From: Trichinella spiralis
Taxonomy: Eukaryota; Nematoda; Enoplea; Trichinellida; Trichinellidae
Direction of reading: 5' to 3'
DNA: 64,000 bases
Assembly: GCA_000181795.3 (NCBI GenBank)
Contig: CM012954.1
Coordinates: 8,648,920 to 8,712,919, forward strand
Within the stretch, counting starts at the first letter, position 1. Every line of letters starts with the position of its first letter. Shown piece by piece: positions 42,864 to 55,500 of the stretch. The notes under the pieces were generated by a model. That model was not told the DNA's origin and searched no databases. It worked only from the letters and a program-made list of their open reading frames with translations. Position numbers and translations under genes: made by a program.

Positions 42864-44541
42864 CGCTGGCGGCACAGGAGGCGCTGCTGGCGATTGCTTT
42901 CATTTCGCGCCAGGCGAAACTGGCGTGAGGGATTTTTAATATTTAATATATATTTGAAAAAGATTGTCTTCAACGTTTTCAATTTCTCCAAACACTTATT
43001 CAACAGGCAATTGCAATGTTTGCAATGGGAGATGAAGCTTCTTCACCGTTGTAAGTTCTGTAAAAATGTGAAAATAATTAATCAAAAATTAAACAACAAC
43101 AACAAATACGGTAGAATATGGTTGAATATTAAGAAATTTGAATAAAATTTCACGCAACGGTAGGTGAGAGTTTTGTCGAATTGAAAGCGACAAGCTTTGG
43201 TCAGAGGCGTGTCGTCGGCGGTTTTAGTGGAAATGCACATAAAGCACACTAACGAACTCCTTCCGTCAAAAGTGGCAGCATTGATTGATTGGCTAGTTGA
43301 TGAGATGCTGAACACCAACTATTTTGATGTCGGTGGAGATTTCTTCTCGTTCAAATGGCAAGTTGTGTGCATTTTGGAAATTAAAGCATCAGTTTGGAAT
43401 TAAGCGGAAAAAACAAGTGAGCTTTGCAACCGCTGAACAAGAAGGGCCTGAATCTGTGGCAAATTTTGAAAAGCTCTGAAAAGCTTTCATCTTCCAAAAC
43501 TGACCAACCGGTCGAAATTTGTTCAGCTTTTTTCTATATAGTTCAGGCTAGATTGTATGCAGTTGATCAGTTTATTCAGTTGAAATTAATGCTAATCATA
43601 CTATGTATGATGAAGAGATGCAAATATGAACATGTGAAACCTTCTTCTTCTTCTTCTTTTAAAGTTATTATTAGCAAGCTTAATTTTCACTGCTCATCTA
43701 GACCGAATGGAAAGTAATCAAAAAAATAAACATCAACCGGCATTAAATTATTTCACTTATTCACAGGATGATGAAAATTTTGGAAATTGAATACATTTCC
43801 GTAACCAAATGATCCCTACGTTTGTCAGTTTTATTTTTTGCTCTTTCTTTGACTTTGTTTTCCCAATGTGCCAGAATTTATTAATTTCATCTTGTAAACA
43901 ATTATATTTTTTTGCTTTGAAATTTTATATGCATGAAATAGAGAAGAAATTGGAAAAGTAATCGATATGATTGATAATATGTATATATATATATATATAT
44001 ATATATCAGTTGCAATCTGCTTTTTTCCATTTGTTCATCTAGTTTTGGTTTTAAATTTGAATCAGTTAAACAGTGGGCAAAAGTTATGCTTTAATATTTA
44101 AGTTTGCAAATTTAAATTACCCATTTCAAAGTTGAACAAGTGACGAGCTACTTTGAACAGCAGCAACATTAAACGTCATTTCATTCATTCATTTATTCAT
44201 TCTATGCAATGCTAGTCGACTTTTTGTGCTAGGCCAAATGTTTTAAATATTCATTTTCAGTTATGCCCAATAATTATTCATTTAATGAATAATATATTTA
44301 TTTATTGTTTGTTTGTTTCTTCTTTTTTTGCTTTACAATGCGTTGCTAATTGTCGTCTTCGGAAGGACAGGCGCGTGCGCAAGGGAACAAATTCATTGAA
44401 CGTAACTTTGTAATCGAATCAGCCGCGTTTCTTATTGAATATGATTAACCCGGAAAATGGTCACTTTTACTCTGTAAGAATAGCAAACAAAATGAAAAAC
44501 TGAACATTCTCGTTACTGTTGTTTATTATTTGTACATAATG
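42864..44541. other. Spacer between SSUH2 and PIG-P
   Basis: Contains the SSUH2 promoter region and PIG-P 3' flank (both minus strand). Frames at 43197-43403 and 43424-43717 have no recognisable family or supporting splice structure. A long AT microsatellite is at 43982-44006. Minus-strand AATAAA signals for PIG-P are at about 44297-44306 and 44522-44527. Confidence 0.55.
43982..44006. repeat. AT dinucleotide microsatellite
   Basis: About twelve uninterrupted AT units in the SSUH2/PIG-P spacer. Confidence 0.9.
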
Positions 44542-44859
44542 TCAGCCGAAATCTTCATCTACCGTTTCAACAGATTCAATCCAATCGCTGTTAATTAAAT
44601 AATATCCAATTAAAAATAATTCGTAAACAACAAACGAGACCATAATATAGGCAGGTATGGCCAGCGCCCAATATTTATCCGGAAGATATGTCAAATTGCA
44701 CTTGTGAAGGTAGCTGTCGGGAACAAATGCCCACACTAAGTACGAAGCTAAACCAAACGCCGAGGTCAACAATAGCACAAATCCATACACAGAACGTCCG
44801 AACTTTGGTTTAGGTGACCGGTCAATTTTTCCATCATCAATACGTTGAAACATATCCAT
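44542..44859 (-). CDS. PIGP: PIG-P, GPI-GlcNAc transferase subunit
   Basis: Small subunit of the ER complex that transfers GlcNAc to phosphatidylinositol, the first step of GPI-anchor synthesis. Single exon, 105 residues. Family blocks are RSVYGFVLLLTSAFGLASYL, VWAFVPDSYLHK, LTYLPDKYWALAIPAYI and a second membrane segment ending in YYLINSDW. Two hydrophobic helices are separated by the PDKYWA loop, as in human PIG-P. It lacks the C-terminal extension of about 30 residues seen in vertebrates. It starts at 44859 with a second ATG two codons later. A pair of overlapping hairpins lies just upstream in the leader. Confidence 0.94.
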   Translation of the reverse strand: MDMFQRIDDGKIDRSPKPKFGRSVYGFVLLLTSAFGLASYLVWAFVPDSYLHKCNLTYLPDKYWALAIPAYIMVSFVVYELFLIGYYLINSDWIESVETVDEDFG

Positions 44860-44869
44860 CCACTGGAGC

Positions 44870-44903
44870 CTCTGTTCACAACTGAGAAACAGAGCTTCTC
44901 AGT
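44870..44903 (-). promoter_or_regulatory. Two overlapping hairpins in the PIG-P leader
   Basis: Read on the genome, arms 44881-44888 and 44896-44903 are perfect 8-base inverted repeats around a 7-base loop. Arms 44870-44876 and 44888-44894 form another 7-base perfect stem that shares the loop and arm bases, so only one can form. The structure lies 11-44 nt upstream of the PIG-P ATG. A translational role is inference. Confidence 0.3.
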
Positions 44904-47516
44904 AGAGGAATAAGTCTACGAAATAATTCTACATTTGTCGTTCGAAGGACCATTTGAAAATTGAATTATTGCCATCTTAATGCCCCAAATGAAATATTGC
45001 TGTCAGAATTATTTTTCCTTTTTTTTCTTTTGATCGACTGAAAGCTGATCGAACAAAATGACCACTGAATAACTGAACAAATAATTTGTTGATCGTTGAA
45101 GATGCTCAAAATTTGTCCAATATTCAATTTTTCTTTCAAATGCGATGATACATAACGAATATACAGTAATATGACAACAGGATGGTTAATGGAATTCACG
45201 TTTAAACAACAAATACTGTATACAGTTGTGAGAGGATAATAGTTTGAAGATAATAATATGTTGAAATTGATGATAAAATTAGAAAAATAGTTTCTCTTTT
45301 TTTCATTTCTGATGGTGGAAAATGGAGAATAAATAAAATGTCATGGAATAATAAATTTTAATTCTTTTTCATTTTTTTAAAACCTAAAGTTGAAGTCAAT
45401 TTCTTCTGCGGCTTGCAAATTGGACGGCAGTTTGTTTGACGTTTGGTGAAAAGAGAGACGACTGAAATTAATTCTAACGATGCACGGCTTTTCTAGATGG
45501 AATTTTTGCACTGCTTGTCTGGTTTTTTAAATAATTTTTTTAATTGCTATCCTGAAGTTAGTTGAACAAATGCTTGCGCAACATTTTTCATCATCATATA
45601 ACCTGAGCTCAAGTGTAATATTTATTGGATATTCGGATGATGTAATGAGTGATTTTTGTTTTTTTTTTTTGCTCGACGGTAGTTGCGTTTCAAGATGCTC
45701 GTTTTTTATTATTATTCCCAAGAACATTAGGAAAAACTATGAAACGAAACACACAGTTTGTGAATGAGAAACACGAGCGATGATGAGACAGATGCGTGTA
45801 TTGCGTAAATTGAGTTTCGCATAATCAATGGCTCAAGGGAGAGGAGGATGTTGAAGAAAATAAATTTCTCGTTTGTTAATTTATTACTCACAACAATATA
45901 GCAACGGTATTTTGCAATGGTGAAATTTGATTTTCAATCTTATTTATTCATTTGTTTCCTCAACTTTTTCCACTTATTCTCATTTGAATAAAGTATGCTG
46001 CTCTTATGCTTCTCTCTCTCTCTCTTTCTCTGCCGCATCATGCGGTGAAATTCGAAACGTCAAAAGCGTCGTTACGTGCATTCTTCATTCAGCTTCTTTT
46101 TTCTTATCCAAATTTTTATTTTATTCAATATTTTTTCTATCTATTGCACTTTCACAATAATTAATAATAATAATAATATAACACGAGAGAGATTATTTGG
46201 TTGTTGAAAATTTTGTAAAACCTCCACCAAATTTGCTCGTTGTGATCAAGGAGAATTGTTTGTTTTTAAAATATGTTAGTACGATGAAAATTGGAAAAAT
46301 TTCCCCTAAGCATGTAATCAAGGAAGGATTAAGTTTTCACATTGGCTCATCAGAGAAAAGCAACAGCAAAAAACAAGAGCTAAAATCTAAAGTAAAAATC
46401 TCCGACATTTTAAGACAGGAAGTGTCGATCGATTTCTTTTTCTTTTTTTCAACTGTTCACTCTAGCAATCAACAGAGAATTTATTATTATCATTATTATT
46501 ATTATCATAGCCTGCGAGCTCACTTAATTGGAAAAACATTATTCCATTTAATCGAGTAATTCTTGTTTTTTCTGCTTCTATTTATTGATGTTCAAAATGC
46601 ATAATTATTTTTATGGTATAATTTTTAATTTTCAAATTTTAAATATTTATATGAAAAAGAACAGATTAAAATAAGAACATCTAGCGTTGTTTGTTCACTT
46701 GTTGCGTGATGTAGTTGAAGTTAAATTTTTATGCAATGGCAGAACAAGAGAATAATTTGTAATGTACAAAAACAGTTAATTATTCTATGGTTGTTGTCGA
46801 AAATATGATAGTCACCAAAATTTGAATGAATGAATGATAATTTTGTTCACTATTTTCACTAATATGTAAATTTTGCTTACCTTTAAAATGGGACTTTCTT
46901 TGCTTGAATGGCTACTAGTGAAGTGTGTTGAATTGATGTGAAGTTAATGAAGTCGAAAATCCGGCATAGGTTCCCACCCATTGCAAAAGATGGAATATGC
47001 CAGTTCGTTTATGTATATGGAGTGTGCACGTATGGAATATGGACGAATAGAAAGAGAGAGAGAGCAGCGTCAATAGAAGAAGAGAGGGAGGGGGAGGGGT
47101 ATGTGTGTATGTGCGTGTGCGCGTGTGTTTGTGTTAGTGTGTATTATGGTTAATATGTTGTTACCAACTGGCTGACGAAGCTGCAGAAGTTTGCTCCTCC
47201 TTGACGATGTGTGTAGTAATTTGTTAGCATAGCGCCACCAACAAACACTAGCCTGATTCGATTGATCTTCAGCTCAGTGTAGATGCCCCTATTCTTTGTG
47301 AAACGTTAATCCAGAAGTGGAAATCAAGCAGAAAGGCAGACACAGGAGGAGATTGGTAATTTTCCACCCAACCCTGGCAGTTTCAATTTTGTACGGCGTT
47401 GTTGATTTGACTTTTTCTCATTTTAAAAGTTAATTATTTATTATTATTATTTCTTCTTATACCAAAGAAATTGCCAGAAATTATAACAATTTCCATTTTG
47501 AGAGATTACATATTTT

Positions 47517-47543
47517 TCTGATCTGATCTGATCTGATCTGATT
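47517..47543. repeat. ATCTG pentanucleotide microsatellite
   Basis: Five near-perfect copies of ATCTG, followed by degenerate ATTTG units. It sits inside the gene-poor interval. Confidence 0.85.
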
Positions 47544-48126
47544 TGATTTTCTCTATTCACGCACGCGCTTGCATATTTTTATTGCTTTTATTGCAACGGA
47601 TATATTTTGATAGACACGCCTGCTAAAATTTGGCGACATGGTTCAAGACATTTTTCAAAAAAATTTGCATCTCATATAACGCGGCTGTGTGCATGTGTGC
47701 ATGCAATTGTGTTTATTGTTAAGATTCATTTTTTGGAAAAGAATTGATTTTTCTTCTGTTGAACTTTTACTGAATGAGCACAATATTTTCAATAAATATA
47801 CCTCAGTTATTATTATTATTTGAAAAATTAATATATACATTTTTTTTCTTCTACTTTTTTTCGTTTATATTGTTTTATGACAAGTTAGTTGAGCTACCAG
47901 AATTCGGAGTAGTGGAAATGTTATATTTATTTGTTAAAACACTGAAAGATAAGCACGTCGACTAGAGTTGTTTATTTTTGTGTTGTTCATGTTGTGAGCA
48001 TCAAATTAGCGGCTGTACATGACGAAGCTGATGCGTGGGTTGACTGACAAATTGCAAGCGTGTAGATTGAACAGGAGGAGGGAAGAGATAAGGGGAGGTA
48101 GGTTTGTAGGTGTAGAGGTTAGAGGT

Positions 48127-48145
48127 TATATATATATATATATAT
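48127..48145. repeat. AT microsatellite followed by T homopolymer
   Basis: About nine AT/TA units running directly into a T tract of about 12 nt. Confidence 0.85.
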
Positions 48146-50613
48146 TTTTTTTTTTTCAATTCATATTGTTTGTAGTTTTTAATAAATTATTCTTTGCATT
48201 TTAAAATTTTGCCAGACCGATATTTCTTTTTCTCAATTTTGAAACAATTTAAAGTGCGTTAATGAAAATGTGCATTTTGCCTTCTTCAAATTGAATTAAT
48301 TGATTACTGCAACGGGTAGCAATTGTAGAGAAATTGCCGTGCCGGGTGAAGATTTTAATTAACAAGGCCAAAAGTGATTAAAGTTGATCGTAAACACGCA
48401 TAGTGCAATAAATTTCACACTTGTCAAAGTTGAATTTATTATTTCGCGTCAAAAAGAAAAGCATAATTTGTATTTGAATGGAAATTTAACAAAATGAAAA
48501 CACGATTAAATTTCGATTTATCTGGTGATATGTGAATAATTTAATTGCTTCTAATATCACCGTCGTCTCATTTCTATATGTTTTTATGTTTTATTGCCGA
48601 TGATTGAATTCGAGCCGGAAAACTGAATTAATTTGAATTCAAGTGTTTCATTGAGCTTTTCCTCGATTATAATAAACACACCAAACTTCAGCTGCTGTTG
48701 TGGAACATTGTAAACAAATAATCCTGTCATCATTCATCTGCTTGCACACCACATGTTTCACAGGATGCTTCTTGATCACGCAATAAATAAAAGCACAAAG
48801 TGACTTTTTGAAAATTCACTTCATTGGACAATTTTTTTTTCTTACTTTTTCTTTGATACCCATTTCCGCCAAGAAATGTGATTTTTTTCATTTCAAAAAA
48901 ATGACATATTTGTGTTGTTTTTTTAAAGATGAGATTTCAATGAAAATTATTTTATTCTTTCTGCTTTTCTTTTTTTCCTACTTTTATGCAAATTGCTTAA
49001 TCATAATAATCTTGTTGTTTGGGGGGGTTTCATTTTACTTCGATTGTATGCAAATTTTAGTTTGTTTGTCACAATATGTAGAGAAGTGAATGAGAAAGTA
49101 TTCGAAATTCAATATTAATTGTTGGGATCATTTTTGATTTTTTACTTGTCTAACCCAGGCTAACTTTAAGTATGAAATGAAATATATGCGCATTTGGAGA
49201 GAAAGAAGAGAAAATTGGAATTGGAAGAGTGAATGAGAGAAGAGAAGGGAACATATTTGCAATTTTTGATCATTTCATATGTTGCATTGTTCAACACCGT
49301 TGTCATTCATTAGTATTCAACTATGTATATAAGTGGGATTCAAATTACACATGTGGAAATTGAATTTCTTGCAAACAACCGTGGAAAATTGGTAATGAAT
49401 CGGTTAAAAATTGATCCAGTTATATTGGAATTTTTAAAATAATTTCCATCCCAGTTGTTTCGTTTCAATTTCAATACTTTTCATTTACATATTTTTTTGT
49501 TTGCAAATATTTTTCAATATTTATCTTGTATACTTCATGTTTTTTTCTTGTTTTTTGTAAATTTCATTTTTTTAATTCAAAATAGATTTGAGAAATTTTC
49601 TTACTATTGGATGGGATGGAATAGGTTTTGCAAGAATTGGATGCAAAATTATCAGATTAATATTTTCCACTTCAACAGTAAATGGTAGTTTCTTACAGCA
49701 AATTATACTTACTTTTGTATTAAGACGGCTGCTGCTTGTCATTGGATAAACTTATGATAACAATGTGGTAGGTGCTTGATGCATGCAAAATTTCTGCTTT
49801 GTCAAGTGTTAATAAATGAAATCAAATGCTACAACGATGTCGAGAAATAATAATATTTAGAATTTAACAATTCAAAGTATCAGTTTTACTATAGCCGCCA
49901 AGTTGAAGGGAGAAACAACACGAACAACTGCATATATTTATGTATATTTCTATAAATAAATCAATGTATATATATATAAATATAATAAGTTTGTGTGTTT
50001 GCGTGCATGCGTCGTGTGTTGGTGTTTGTTTTGAATGCAAAGTTAACAAGAAAGAAAATGAAAATGCTTAAATCACTCTATTATGTTCGATGCTTGCTAA
50101 TAGCATTCAGTGAAACAATGAAGCATCAACTTTTGCTGGGGAGATTTTAAAATAATTAGCTCAACAGCGGCAATCAATGTTCATTTGTGAATTATAATAA
50201 ATGCGCAGTTGTTTCAGTCAAGGCAGCCGAAGTTTAATCATTCAATTCCAGGGTGAGATGACAATGCAATTTCATCACATGGTGTCATATAAAGCTAGGC
50301 GACGTGTAATATCGGCGGCGTTCAATGTTGTGCATCACGCAGCACTTCTGACCAAATTTCCTTTACTGATTTTTTACTCCTCTCACCAGATGGAATCATT
50401 TCATATTTTTGCTTATTTAATGTAATTTTTTTGAAAATATATTTTTGTGAAGTGTCGGTTTTAATTAATAATACGCTTTTTTCTTCATTTCTATGATTTA
50501 AATTCAGTTTCAATCAACTTTCGCATGATTTATATCGTTGATACAGATCTGAAACATGTTGATCATCAGCTGTTATATTTAACGCACTTAATTTTCAACA
50601 AAAGAAATACGCA

Positions 50614-50631
50614 CATATATATATATATATA
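50614..50631. repeat. AT dinucleotide microsatellite
   Basis: Nine AT units in the gene-poor interval. Confidence 0.85.
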
Positions 50632-51674
50632 GTTTTCTTTCTATTTTTCTAGTACAAAAAAGAAGAAATATTGTTTTCAATTTATTAAAAAATCTAAGCG
50701 AAATTAACCCTGAATGTGCAGTAATAACTGATTTGCAACATGAATATTATTGAAGCGTATTGAACACTGCTAAATTTATACATTTCTGAGAATGCATGTT
50801 TGGGTGTGGATTTGTGATGTATTGATTACAAATATTAATGGGAGAGAAAAGAAAAATCACTTTTTGCAAACAGAGCTATTGCTAATTTTGGTGGTTATTA
50901 AATTTGACATTTGAAAATTCAAATTTTGCTAAAAGAAGGGGAAGTGTTTCACAGGATGTTTTCATTTGCAATTTGCATTTTGAAGTTCAGAACATTTGTA
51001 ACACAATAACAATATCAATTGAATATTTTCACCGTTGACTAGAAGAACATTTTTTGGTGATGATTATTTATTTGCCATGACAAACCTGAGCAAAAGTGTC
51101 AGTTGTTTGAATGATATTTTTAACTTTCTTTTGGTAAAAAGATATTCGGAAAATGCACATTGTTCGTGGATCTGCTTTCTGCATTGAAATGGGATGATTT
51201 TTTTGCTGCTTTTAATTATTAACTTGTTATTATTAATTTTTTTTATTTTCAAAAATGATTCGTGAAAATTTTCATTCACAAACACACATGCACAAACACT
51301 TATTCATATATAAAATTCAAAAAAACAAAATAAATAATTTCTGAAATAATGAAGAAATGAATATTAATTGTTTTATGTTGTATGAAAATTTGCTTTTCTG
51401 TTAAAAAGTACAAAGCATAAATATTGATAATTTTCATGCATCATGTGTTTGCATTGCTTTTTAACAATTGAGATGTATTTTTGAAAAAAAAAATTTTATT
51501 TATTTCAAGAATTCAATTCAAATGAGTAATTTGACAATGATTTAATTCTTTGATCGGTCATCAGTTCAACAAAGCTGACAAGTTGCACTGATAGAATTGA
51601 AAAAAAAAGATTTTTTTTAGCTATGAACAACATTTTTTATGATAATTATTCAGTTGAGTTTTATACATTTCGTG

Positions 51675-51696
51675 ATATATATATATATATATATAT
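51675..51696. repeat. AT dinucleotide microsatellite
   Basis: Eleven AT units in the gene-poor interval, about 860 bp upstream of the TBC1D30-like start. Confidence 0.85.
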
Positions 51697-52550
51697 GTAA
51701 TGTTCAGCAGAAGATTCGTTGTATCCGATTATTATTTAGTTTTTGCATAGGCATTTATTATAATCACGATCAATTTTATATTTTGAATTTATTTATTGCA
51801 GTTGAAGAAAAGAACAATAAAAATATGTTGTTAATTTTATTTATGAGTAATATTCAGATTAATTGTAATCGTTGAAGTATCATTTAGCATATTTTATGTG
51901 AATAATTTTGCAATAACTTTTATTTCTGTTTTTTGGTCTTTCATGTTAATGCAATTCAAGCAGTATTATTATTATTATTGTCGTACTTTATCAAAAATTT
52001 AGCACGAATTGTAATTTTCACTAGTGCATAATGTCAACCTGATTATATTTTTTGTATACTGTGTATTTTGTGTTCTGCGCATTTGTTTGATTAATTTATT
52101 TATGCTGTATAACAATTATAATTAATTAGTATTTGGTGAATATTAGTAAAGTCAAATGTTATAGTTTATTGTTGTTGTTTTTATTTTTTAGTTACTCTCA
52201 TGATGTTTGATTGAATAGAGAATAAATTTGAAATATTTGCATTATTAATCAATTAACGTTACTACTAGACGATGAAAATGTTTCGCCTGTGGCATGAAGA
52301 ACATATACTTCAAACGAAGATGTAAATTTTTAACGTTGTGTTGTTCATTTGCAACAAACACAGCTGCTCTTTGAAATGTAGATCGACAGACAAGCAAACA
52401 TTGTTTGCTTATTGTTGACGCATTGTGCGTTTTGTATATTGCCAATGTACACGTCAACGTGGTGAACCACATTTGATTGCAATGCGGATTTGGTTTTGCT
52501 GTTCTGAACGGCAACAGTCTGCTTGCTTATATTGTGGCTAGCAGTTAGCA

Positions 52551-55500
52551 ATGGTGAACGAAGATTTCGAACCCTCTTCGTCCACAGTAGTACACGATGG
52601 TCAGTTTCCATTGCCAGTGCAAGTTCAGCTCAAGCAGAATCGGAGGCGGGAATCGCTTGAAGAACTCTTGCAACAGCTCTACAATCCATGCGTTGCTATA
52701 GAACGACGGGGTTCGACTCTGGTCGACGAATCCGGCTCCACTACCGACGCATCCGATTTCAGCTTTTCCCTTCCACGCCACATTCGACCTGGAACTCGTC
52801 TCACCGAACAGAGCTTAAACGAACAAAGTAAGCACTTTGTATTCAATATTATTCACAACAGCAAAAAGAAAAAGAAATTATTTTTCACTTACTCTAAAGT
52901 AATATTTAAATTATGTTTGTGTTTGCTCAACGTTACGTTAATTTATATTTAATTTTACATTTTTTGATATTAAAAATTAAAGAAAATTTTATTTCATCTA
53001 GACTGCTTTGAATTGACAAGTATCGAGAGAAATGAAAAATTGTTCATTATTTTCACGTTCAAAACTACAGTATACACATGAGTGAATATAAAAGCCATTT
53101 TTATGTGCTTATTTATTTATTGTGAGAGAAAAGTTATTTTCACTGCTATTAAAATTGCAATTTTTGTTAACAATGTTTAAATTTATACCAACGGAAAGAA
53201 AAGAAAGAAGCAACAGAAATGTTGTGCGCTATCTAGATGAATAGTTTTCTTTTTTTTAAATTATGCTACTTTATTTGAAAATGTTAAATTGAAAATGCTT
53301 CTCTAAAACCTGATTTAAAAATTTCATACATATTTTCTAAAAAGAAAAAGAAAGTAAATGTAAATTTATCTTTACAATTTTAATGAAAATTTTGAAAATC
53401 AAACATACATTGAATTGTGTTAAATTATTTTCAAAAATGTTAACAATTTTAAGAGAAGTCGGAATTGATCGCAATTACAGTGCAGCTGAGACATGAAATA
53501 CACTTGGCGTCTCAGTCGTTGATTCGAGCGTTGAAACGCAGAAATCAGCAAATGTCGAAACTTCACTCTTTGTGCAATCTGCTATCGGCGATTCTACAAG
53601 CTTATTCCTCAAAAAGAAGTAAGTTATGCAAATGTTGTTGTTATTTGTTGAGGATTTTTTTGGTACCATTAGCAGTAATATAATTTTTTTCCTTATTACA
53701 AAAATTGTTTATTTAAAAATCCATTCACAATGACCTCAGAGATTAATTTTTCAATTTTGCTGAAACGCGTTACCTCAGCCAGGGGAGAATGAACAAATCG
53801 GGCAAGTTCGGGTAAGCTGTAGGATAATGTTTATATGTTTAATGATGGAATATCGATTTTACTTCTCTGCTTTGCACAAACTTATAAACATGCTTGAATA
53901 AATAAATTAAAATAAATAAATACCATGACCAGATTGATAATGCGTTGTTATGGTGGTAATAGAAATCAATTTTTTTCATTTTTATCATTGTTGAAGTTAA
54001 AATTGACAATAAAACATTAATTACAGAGAGACACAGCCATTTGAATCAAAGCTCAACGAATTATTGTTTTTTTCTTTATTTATAATAATATGTAAAAGAT
54101 GATAACATTAAATTCAATTGAACAAAAACAGAAAAACAATGCTTCAAGCTTTCAGTTGGGATTTCATTTATCAATTTTTCATTCAATAGGTAGTAAATTG
54201 AGTTGTTTATTTAACAGCGCCCTCTATCTTTAGCTGTTCGTCGATAAAGCTCTACCGCATCTCCATTTCTATTGGTTGTATTAATTTGAAATTGATATTT
54301 AATGGAATAGTTTGCCATCGTGAATTCGATTTATTTCATTTCTTTACAGGTGAAGACACGAAATTGAAATTCACCGTTGAACCGATGAAATCCGAAAGTG
54401 GCTTTCAACAGTGGCTGGAGGCGATGCGTGCTGTAGCTCGTCTTCCTGGCGGTATACCACACGATTTCAGGCGAAAAGTATATTTTGTGTTCAATTTTTA
54501 AATACACTGTTATACTTTTTTTGTAATTTTTCACGTAATTGTTGAAAAATAATTGAAGATGTGGTTGAATTTGGCAGAAAATTATTTGAAAACTGTTGGA
54601 ATTGATTGGAATGAGGTTCGTTTGCGCACATTCAGCGAAAAATTGAATCCCGACGACAACGAGCTCAACATGCAAATTGTCAAAGTAAGAAAATGAACAT
54701 TAATTAATTGATTGATTAATTATTGTTTAATAATAAACATTTCAGGATTTGCACAGAACAGGCTGGACAGGGTTGAATACAGATCGAGAACGAATTTTGC
54801 TGAAGCGAGTGTTGCTTGCTTATGCGCGTTACAACAAAACTATTGGCTATTGTCAAGGTTTCAACGTCATCGCCGCTCTCATCATGGAAGTGATGGAAAA
54901 CAAAGAAGAGCATGCTTTGAAAGTGAATTTTCTCCTTTGTTTTATTATTATTATTCGTACGGATAAATTTGTATATTTCATGCAATATATTATTATTCAG
55001 GTTATGATCATGCTGATTGAGCACGTATTTCCGAATGATTATTTTGATCAAACATTGCGAGCTTTGTCAGTAGATATGATTGTTTTGAATGATCTTCTGT
55101 CTGTTCGTTTGCCGAAACTTTACAGTCATCTCGAATCATTGCAGAAACATTCAGGTAAGTTTAATTATTTGTTAAATTTTTTGAAAAATTTCCCCTTAAA
55201 CTTTGATTACTCTTGAAAATATGAAATATTGATTATTGTGATGCGGTCACAATAACAAACTGACTCATTCGAATAAATCGTATCGATTTGATATTGTGCA
55301 TGCTGTGCAATTTCAAATTGCTTTGCTTGTGAATTGATTTTGTGAAAGAATTTTTAATTTAATATTTCCAAATTGGATTATTATGATTATTTGTAGTTTA
55401 ACAAATAATTAATAATTTAAGATTCCGAATACGAACCACCGTTGATTAACGTGTTCAGCATGCAGTGGTTTTTGACAATATTCGCGACAGTTTTTCCAAA

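Larger units (their letters stand above)
44860..52550. other. 7.7-kb gene-poor interval
   Basis: Lies head-to-head between PIG-P and the TBC1D30-like gene. No frame in it shows a recognisable domain. The longest (46197-46559, 120 codons) is Lys/Phe-rich with no splice context. It is dense in simple repeats: a TC run (46011-46025), an ATCTG pentamer (47517-47543), a GA/GT-rich patch (47050-47145), and AT runs at 48127-48145, 50614-50631 and 51675-51696. It may hold distant regulatory elements, leader exons or non-coding transcripts, none of which I can demonstrate. Confidence 0.6.

Noticed and set aside
43197-43403. 68-codon plus-strand frame (contains ALIDWLVDEML)
   Set aside because: Looks locally protein-like, but no family is recognised, flanking sites do not extend it, and an overlapping antisense frame has equal quality.
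46197-46559. 120-codon plus-strand frame in the gene desert
   Set aside because: Ends in homopolymer-encoded Phe and Tyr runs; no start context, splice sites or domain support.
50288-50302. String resembling the miR-9/79 star arm (ATAAAGCTAGG)
   Set aside because: Only 11 bases match, and no matching opposite arm is present within the preceding 100 bases.
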